This document shows, piece after piece, positions 60,601 to 64,000 of a DNA stretch of 64,000 nt. The first letter of the stretch is position 1. Each line of letters begins with the position of its first letter. The notes below the pieces were generated by a model. That model had not been told where the DNA came from. It worked only from the letters and a program-made list of their open reading frames with translations, and did no database searches. The stretch covers positions 261,366,734 through 261,430,733 of the forward strand of contig OW240913.1 of assembly GCA_933207985.1 (NCBI GenBank), given 5' to 3'. The position numbers and the translations under genes were made by a program. The stretch comes from Pelobates cultripes. Lineage: Eukaryota > Chordata > Amphibia > Anura > Pelobatidae.

Positions 60601-63018
60601 TGGAAAAGTAGCAGAACTGGAGTTGAAAGTGGAGTGTGGCTCTCTAGGAGAGCAAGAGACCGGTATGGATAAGTAAAGTTAAGTTATGGTAGTCCATAAG
60701 CATTTCTGAATAGATGTGTTTTTAGAGACTTCTAAACTAGGGGAGAGTCAGATGGGGGTAAGCAGGCTGTTCCAAGCCGCCCGCGAAAAGTCCTGCAATT
60801 GCGAATTAGCAGTAAGAGTGCGAGCAGCGGACAGGACAAGGTCACCGGCAGGGCGGAGTGACAGAGCAGGAGCATATCTATGACTCAATTAAGAAATGTA
60901 ACCGGGGCTAGAGTTTAAAGTTTTATAGGTAAGGGTTAGTATTTTGAATTGACACAGAAAGCCAGTGTATGTATTTACAGAGGGGGCAAGGTATGGAAGG
61001 AGCGACTGGTGGGAAAGATCAGCCTGGCGGCAGCATTCATTACAGATTATAGCAGGGCAGTTCAGCTTCTGGGGAGACCAACAAGGAGAGAATTAGAGTA
61101 ATCCATGCGAGAGATTACCAGAGTATGAACACGCTCCTTGGCAGCCTCTTACGTGAGAAAGGGGTAATGTTTTAGAGGTTGAATCAACAGGTTTTAGCAG
61201 CATACTGGATATGAGGCTCAAAGGTGAGGCCAGGATCAAAGATAACACCAAGACAACCAGCTTGCAAGTACCATCAATTTGCAGGGATTGCGAAAGAGGA
61301 GGATCAGCATTATGAGGATGAAAAAATAAGAAGCTCAATTTTAGAAAGATTGAGTTTCAGAAAGCGAGAGGACATCCAATCAGAGATTGAAGAAAGGCAA
61401 GCAGTGACACATTGTGTAGGACCGTAGGGGAGGAGAGATATATCTGGGTGTCGTCGGCATTCAAATGGTAGTGGAATCCAAAGGAGTTAATGAGTTTGCC
61501 AAGGGAGAACAGAAGGGGACCAAGAACAGTTCCTTGGGGGACTCCAAATGAGACAGAATGAGGGGAGGTGGTGTCATTTCAAAAGGAGACACTGAACGAA
61601 TGTTGGGAGAGATAGGAGAACCATGAGAGGACAGTGTCACAGAGACCAAGGGATTGAATAGTTTGGAGAAGTAGGACATGATCAACAGTGTCAAAGGCAG
61701 CAGAGAGGTCAAGAAAAATTAGTATGAAGTAGTGGCCTTTGGATTTAGCTGTGATTAGGTCATTTGTAAGAGCAGTCTCTCAGTAGAGTGTAGGTGGCAG
61801 AAGCCAAGTTGAAGAGGATCGAAGAGGGAGTTGGAATTTAGGAAGTAAGTCATGCGAGTAAAGACAAGTCTTTCTAATAGCTTTGAGGAAAAAGAGAAGC
61901 AGGGATATGGGACAATAGTTGAAAGGGGAAGACGGGTGAAGATGAGCCAGCAAAACTTTTCCTACAGTTGCTGCATTTGTATTTTTTCTACTGTTTGTAT
62001 TGCTCGATAGCATTTGTTTCAAAGCTTCTAAACATTACTATTATTTTTGCCACTGTATGAGCATTATTTACTGTATAACCAACTTTAGCATCATTTTTAC
62101 TTTAGTCTGGATGTTCTAGATTTATGCATAACTCGTGTATGTTTTATCATATTCCATGTTTTACTGTATGGCAAATTGACACTATAGTCGCCTAGACAAC
62201 TTTAACTTAATGAAGCAATTTTAGTGTATAGATCATGCTTCTCAGGTTTCACTGCTCAATTCACTGCAATTTAGGAGTCAAATCACTTTATTTCTGTTTA
62301 TGCAGCCCTTGTCACACCCCCTCTGACTCTGATTGACACAGCCTGCATGAAAAAAACTGGTTTCACTTTCAATCAATGTAATTTACCTTTAACAATTGCA
62401 GCTCTTTCTCTGTAAATTGAACTTTAACCACATACAGGAGGCTCTTGCAGGGTCTAGCAAGCTATTAAGATAACAGGGAATAATAAAATCTAAATTAAAC
62501 AGATCTTGCAATAAAGGAAGTATAAACTTTAGATGACTCTTTACAGGAAGTGTTTAGGAAGGCTGTGCAAGTCACATGCAGTGTGGTGTGACTAGCTTTC
62601 ATAAACAAAGTGATTTAACTCCTAAATGGCAGAGAATTGAGCGGTGAGACTTCAGGGATATGATCTATACACCAAAACTGCTTCATTAAGCTAAAGTTGT
62701 TTTGGTGACTATAGTGTCCCTTTAAACAATATGAAATCTACAGGAGCTTTACATAAGTAAAAATACTGGAAATGTTTTTTTTTTCTTATTTCTGCAGGTC
62801 ATAGTCGGACGATTGTGGGAATAGAAGAGCGGAAAAATAAAAGCTATTGTCTTTTAATATTTGATCCTGGATGTCCAGTTGAAAGTATGCGTAAGCTGCT
62901 GAGGCAGAATATAGATGGAACAGCACTTAAATCCCTCCGTAAATATATTGGGAGCTTAAAACATAAGCAATACCAGATAGTGGCAGTAGATGGAGTATTA
63001 TCTGCAGAGGAAAAGGCT
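38232..63018 (+). CDS. zup1: ZUP1 (ZUFSP), zinc finger-containing ubiquitin peptidase 1; eight coding exons, last exon off the window
   Basis: Cysteine deubiquitinase (peptidase family C78) that cleaves K63-linked ubiquitin chains and acts in genome-stability pathways. Exons: 38187-38916 (CDS from 38232 or 38250), 40745-40849, 41972-42090, 43377-43545, 45316-45504, 54948-55116, 59291-59445, 62798-63018. All have GT-AG ends and keep phase, for 604 codons. Order: C2H2 fingers near residues 9-30, 37-60, 195-220 and 235-255; charged ubiquitin-binding helix ([20 protein letters not shown], about 270-300); catalytic domain with Cys399 in [13 protein letters not shown], His532 in QGHSRTVIGIE and Asp553 in IFDPGCP. 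The His-Asp spacing of 21 equals that of the human enzyme. Met7 (38250, A at -3) aligns with the human start; the 38232 ATG has a weaker context. The human protein ends about 14 residues after this exon, so the terminal exon lies beyond 64000. No inactivating change was seen. Confidence 0.95.
38917..40744. other. ZUP1 intron with two TTAACCCCTTAAGG-type repeats
   Basis: A palindromic element of about 80 bp lies at 39822-39902 (TTAACCCCTTAAGGACCAAA...ACACATGTCATGTGTCCTTAAGGGGTTAA) and a related piece at about 40470-40522. Nothing else was recognised. Confidence 0.65.
40745..40849 (+). CDS. zup1: ZUP1 exon, fourth zinc finger
   Basis: 105 bp. Acceptor TTCTAATTTGTTAG, donor GAAG|GTAGCT. Encodes [15 protein letters not shown]...[10 protein letters not shown]. 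Phase 1 in and out. Confidence 0.93.
40850..41971. other. ZUP1 intron with (TA)n microsatellite
   Basis: (TA)n at 41612-41668. No gene. The open frame at 41290-41547 has no recognised content. Confidence 0.6.
41972..42090 (+). CDS. zup1: ZUP1 exon, ubiquitin-binding helix
   Basis: 119 bp after TTTCTTTCCTTCCTAG. Encodes the long charged helix ending EEFQKLQ. Donor GCAG|GTTCAT, phase 0 out. Confidence 0.93.
42358..43145. mobile_element. T2-type MITE copies (subfamily A), composite
   Basis: A left terminus TTAAAGGGATCCTATAGTGC lies at 42358. A poly-T run of about 44 bp is at 42580-42623. A body from 42716 (GTGCCAGGTCCCCCTAG...) with the CATAGGAAAGCATTGAG motif ends CTATAAGTGCTCCTTTAA at 43145. 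Probably two overlapping copies or one with a retroposed poly-T insertion. Confidence 0.6.
43377..43545 (+). CDS. zup1: ZUP1 exon, linker to catalytic domain
   Basis: 169 bp after ATTTCATTCAACAG. Encodes [14 protein letters not shown]... through DDGRTKTS, matching the human KTKTSG junction. Donor TCAG|GTATAT, phase 1 out. Too short a frame stands alone here, so it was found by splice sites and homology. Confidence 0.92.
43546..45315. other. ZUP1 intron; foldback element at 44665-44795
   Basis: TAGGCAACCTTGGGCACTAC ... GGACTACATCTCCC and their inverted copies GGGAGATGTAGTTC ... GTGCCAAAGGTTGCCTA form a palindrome of about 130 bp of a kind common in vertebrates. A T2-like start (TTAAAGTGGCACTATAAGAA) is at about 43973. 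No gene was seen. Confidence 0.6.
45316..45504 (+). CDS. zup1: ZUP1 exon with catalytic cysteine
   Basis: 189 bp after TTTCAATTTTGTGTAG. Encodes VLDALCRYY... and the active-site block [20 protein letters not shown]. Donor CAAG|GTATGA, phase 1 out. The following intron (9.4 kb) hosts an L1, a Tc1 and a large palindrome. Confidence 0.95.
45505..46292. other. ZUP1 intron, possible L1 3' UTR
   Basis: TTTATTGAAGTTTTCATATA at 45728 looks like the reverse complement of a LINE tail (TTCAATAAA). No coding content. Confidence 0.3.
46293..47714 (+). mobile_element. Tc1-like transposon, right end truncated
   Basis: The left end begins at the TA at 46293, with CAGGTAATACTCGAAAAATT typical of frog Tc1 termini. 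An inner inverted pair lies at 46438-46495 and 47656-47713 (GATTATGGCTTACAGCTCAT / complement; CAGTAAATTAGAATATT / complement). The right element stops at about 47714, so some 140 bp expected beyond the inner repeat are missing. Confidence 0.82.
46623..47580 (+). pseudogene. Tc1 transposase pseudogene
   Basis: Starts [20 protein letters not shown] at 46623. It is stopped by TAA in EGKL* about 20 codons in and shifts frame at least twice (frames 46648-47118 and 47034-47471). The helix-turn-helix region is readable. The DDE catalytic core is too: [22 protein letters not shown] and PIENLWG, with 34 residues between the second Asp and the Glu (DD34E, as in Tc1). Non-functional as it stands. Confidence 0.85.
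47715..48136. repeat. Repeat with telomere-like palindrome
   Basis: A GGGATGTGCATGGGAAAAAA-type repeat with TTCGG words (47880-47970) precedes CCCTAACCCTAAACC...GGGTTAGGGTTAG at 47976-48030. Confidence 0.45.
48137..50095 (-). mobile_element. L1-type LINE, degenerate, - strand
   Basis: ORF1-like start at 50089 ([20 protein letters not shown]). ORF2 endonuclease region at 49600-49290 ([31 protein letters not shown]). RT-linked motif [15 protein letters not shown] near 48660. ORF2 C-terminal part at 48573-48154 ([20 protein letters not shown]). Large parts of the RT core are missing. Its 3' UTR may continue to about 45725 across the Tc1 insertion, but this is inferred only. Confidence 0.72.
50155..50380. 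repeat. CA-rich minisatellite
   Basis: ACACACACTCACACATACAC and TGAGACACACACACACTC units are tandemly repeated. Confidence 0.88.
50467..50662. repeat. Near-perfect inverted repeat, 90-bp arms, 16-bp loop
   Basis: Arms 50467-50556 and 50573-50662 (CGGCGGGCGGCAAAGTTCCT ... TGATGCCGGGAGCCGG and complement) differ at only a few positions. The centre is TATATGACATCGTATT. It sits next to a CA array and the shared CCACCCAGCCTCCCTACCT block. Confidence 0.88.
50861..52085. repeat. Frog DNA-transposon-like repeat
   Basis: TTAACCCCTTAAGGACCAAA at 50861 to GTCCTTAAGGGGTTAA at 50938 forms a palindromic end. The following 1.1 kb (TGTGTCTTGAGTTATAGCGT; CCATATTGTGTTCAGC; CACCCCAGGGTATCC) reads like a long non-coding element of the same family as 2890-3340. 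No transposase was recognised. Confidence 0.4.
52086..52960. repeat. Unassigned, LTR-like GC-richer segment with triplicated unit
   Basis: Three imperfect copies of about 48 bp run from 52595 to 52735 (ACAGGGAGAGGACACAACCA / ACAGGGAGTGGAGACGGTCA / AAGGGAGGGGAGAAAACCGC). Overlapping open frames on both strands have no recognised domain. Confidence 0.4.
53256..53847. mobile_element. T2-type MITE, complete (subfamily B)
   Basis: TTAAAGGGACACTATAGTCA at 53256 to CCCTATAGTGCTCCTTTAA at 53847. Nearly the same as 56917-57505. Confidence 0.8.
53848..54944. other. ZUP1 intron; no gene recognised
   Basis: Contains repeat-like text with TTAACTTTAGCACATGACGG and GGGTCCATCATTCGTCATTA AGGGGTTAA (54475-54568), a palindromic element resembling the TTAACCCCTTAAGG family. 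Confidence 0.45.
54948..55116 (+). CDS. zup1: ZUP1 exon with tandem NAGNAG acceptor
   Basis: Encodes [20 protein letters not shown], then [20 protein letters not shown] and [15 protein letters not shown]. The acceptor reads TTTTTCCAGCAG, so splicing after 54944 or 54947 would add or omit one Ala codon without changing frame. Donor AAA|GTAAGT, phase 2 out. Confidence 0.93.
55117..56106. other. ZUP1 intron; no gene recognised
   Basis: AT-rich. No feature could be supported. Confidence 0.55.
56107..56574. mobile_element. T2-type MITE, complete (subfamily A)
   Basis: TTAAAGGACCACTCTAGGCA at 56107 to GCACTATAGTGGTCCTTTA at 56574. The body closely matches 7460-7924 in reverse orientation. Confidence 0.8.
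56917..57505. mobile_element. T2-type MITE, complete (subfamily B)
   Basis: TTAAAGGGATACCATAGTCA at 56917 to CCCTATAGTGATCATTTAA at 57505. High similarity to 53256-53847 throughout. Confidence 0.8.
57506..59290. other. ZUP1 intron with CpG-richer repeat at 57900-58460
   Basis: (TA)n/(TG)n at 57650-57700. 57900-58460 is CpG-richer and contains related direct segments at about 58166-58211 and 58350-58400 (GGTGGC...AACGCCA..C..GGGGAG.CATTC). No frame with a recognised domain. Confidence 0.45.
59291..59445 (+). CDS. zup1: ZUP1 exon
   Basis: 155 bp after TTATTTTGTTACAG. Encodes [10 protein letters not shown]...[15 protein letters not shown]...[14 protein letters not shown]. Donor CAAG|GTACAA, phase 1 out. 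Confidence 0.93.
59540..59720. mobile_element. T2-type MITE fragment (subfamily B)
   Basis: TTAAAAGGGCACTCTAGTCACCGGAACAACTACAGCTTATTT at 59541. The right half is missing. Confidence 0.65.
60000..60290. repeat. CA-rich microsatellite region
   Basis: ACACACA and related A/C-rich text. Frames on both strands are artefacts. Confidence 0.6.
60404..62020 (-). mobile_element. L2/CR1-clade LINE, 3' part, degenerate
   Basis: The - strand gives RT fragments: FQLPLRSSS near 61820, [16 protein letters not shown] text near 61670, [20 protein letters not shown] (61560-61510), and the polymerase box as NADDTQIYL near 61450 (A in place of the usual Tyr context). The 3' tail at 60404-60560 contains GATTGTAAGCTCGTTTGAGC and GGCGCTATATAAATACCAAT, ending in an ATTATTATTGG microsatellite as these LINEs do. 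Several frameshifts and stops. Confidence 0.78.
62171..62725. mobile_element. T2-type MITE (subfamily B), left end eroded
   Basis: GACACTATAGTCGCCTAGAC at 62172 to ACTATAGTGTCCCTTTAA at 62725. It contains CTTCATTAAGCTAAAG, the uninterrupted version of the nested insertion site at 36728/37240. Confidence 0.72.
62798..63018 (+). CDS. zup1: ZUP1 exon with catalytic His and Asp
   Basis: 221 bp after TTCTTATTTCTGCAG. Begins [20 protein letters not shown] and holds IFDPGCP, then [20 protein letters not shown]. It ends EEKA|GTAAGT at 63018, phase 0. Confidence 0.95.
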
Positions 63019-63640
63019 GTAAGTATTCTGGTTGTTTATTTAGCATATATATTTTGACTAACAGTTTTTCAACAGAAAGTGATGTTCATATAATTTTTAT
63101 AGACGTCATCTTAAAAAAAATGTTAAATTATATCTGCCATGCAAAAATCACATGTTAAAACTATATTTAAAAAAAATCACAAAATTGAGGGGAATAAAGT
63201 GAAGAGTGCAAACACACGAATATGAGAAGGTACACTAAACAGATCAATGAAGCAAAACGTATTATCTTAAATGATAATACGTTTTAAGATATGTTCAGGA
63301 ACACAATCCTATAGTGTTAAACTAACTAGCCTACCTTTCCCCCCCATAAAAGGATGCTATCGGCACCCAGACCACTTCAGCTTGTTGAAGTGGAAAAATT
63401 CGAAATGCCTCGGTTTACGAATTTTTTTCGCAATACGAAACAAGTGTCCCGGTTTATAGCTCCGCTCCCCTGCATACTGGAGTCTGGGTAGCACCTGAGT
63501 GTGGAGGTTTTGGAGCGATTTGCAGCAAGTTTTGGAGCCATTTGCAGCAAGCTGTGGAGCCTTGTGGAGCTTTTTGCAGCAAGTTGTGGAGTCTTTTTGG
63601 TGCATATCAAGAGGTGGAAAGGTAGGGAGCTGAGCTTAGT
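63019..63640. other. ZUP1 last intron (start); no exon recognised
   Basis: A T2-like snippet (GGCACCCAGACCACTTCAGC) lies at about 63362. A short series of TTTTGCAGCAAGTTGTGGAG repeats is at 63505-63600. The expected terminal ZUP1 exon was not found here. Confidence 0.5.
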
Positions 63641-63644
63641 TGTT

Positions 63645-64000
63645 TGCATGCCTTTCACTGTGTGTTCTGCATTGTCGGGTGATTTCCATGCCAGCTCATG
63701 TGCTTTGCATGCCTGTTACTGTGTGTTTTGCAATGTGGGGTTGTTTTCCATGCCAGCTCATGTGGTGTGCATGCCTGTTACAGCTCATGTGCTGTGCATG
63801 CCTTTTACTGTGGTTTCCATGCCAGCTCATGTGCTGTGCATGCCTTTTACTGTGGTTTCCATGCCAGCTCATGTGCTGTGCATGCCTGTTACAGCTCATG
63901 TGCTGTGCATGCCTTTTATTGTGGTTTCCATGCCAGCTCATATGCTGTGCATGCCTGTTATTGTGTGTTTTGCATTGTGGGTTTGCTTTCCATGCCAGCT
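63645..64000. repeat. Minisatellite running off the window end
   Basis: Units built from TTTCCATGCCAGCTCATGTG, CTGTGCATGCC and TTTTACTGTGG (about 48-50 bp, variable) are tandemly repeated. The - strand His/Arg/Met-rich frame is an artefact. Confidence 0.88.

Noticed and set aside
63696..63941. His/Arg/Met repeat protein on the - strand
   Set aside because: Minisatellite translation.

Overview
This window looks like nuclear DNA from an anuran amphibian. It has vertebrate-type split genes and long introns. Interspersed repeats of kinds known from frog genomes fill most of it: TTAA-bounded T2/Kolobok-type MITEs, a DIRS-like element, L1 and L2/CR1 LINEs, a Tc1 element, a gammaretrovirus-like ERV and large CA arrays. 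The species cannot be named from the sequence. Identity percentages and protein resemblances are by eye; no search was run.

Two host genes are supported, both on the + strand. (1) The last two coding exons of FAM162B (8815-8923 and 9750-9860), with a poly(A) signal near 9959. Its 5' exons are presumably left of the window. (2) ZUP1 (ZUFSP), the K63-linkage-specific deubiquitinase. Eight consecutive coding exons run from 38232 to 63018 and join in phase for 1,812 nt (604 codons). They carry four C2H2 fingers, the ubiquitin-binding helix and the complete Cys/His/Asp catalytic triad. Only the short last exon is missing, beyond position 64000. A GC-box/CRE-bearing segment at about 33.6-33.8 kb is the likely ZUP1 promoter and non-coding first exon. 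In mammals KPNA5 lies between these two genes; no KPNA5 exon was recognised here.

Layout: 1-1.94 kb DIRS-like element; 2.0-5.6 kb L1 fragment, foldback repeats, AT microsatellites and hairpins; 5.6-8.1 kb CA-rich repeat and a T2 MITE; 8.8-9.96 kb FAM162B 3' end; 10-22 kb intergenic repeats, including two striking palindromic elements; 22.2-23.1 kb CA array; 23.1-30.95 kb broken ERV on the - strand; 30.95-32.85 kb 44-bp minisatellite; 33.6 kb promoter; 33.8-63 kb ZUP1 with introns full of T2 MITEs, an L1 with a Tc1 transposon beside it, an L2/CR1 LINE and foldback elements; 63.65-64 kb another minisatellite running off the end.

The most interesting observations are: the odd ERV architecture (the 3' LTR is followed by a second primer-binding site and leader, most of pol is deleted, and the provirus sits between two different A/C-rich arrays); a nested MITE insertion that demonstrates TTAA target duplication inside the window; and the tandemly repeated palindromic units at 21.4-21.9 kb. 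No wholly new gene system could be demonstrated.
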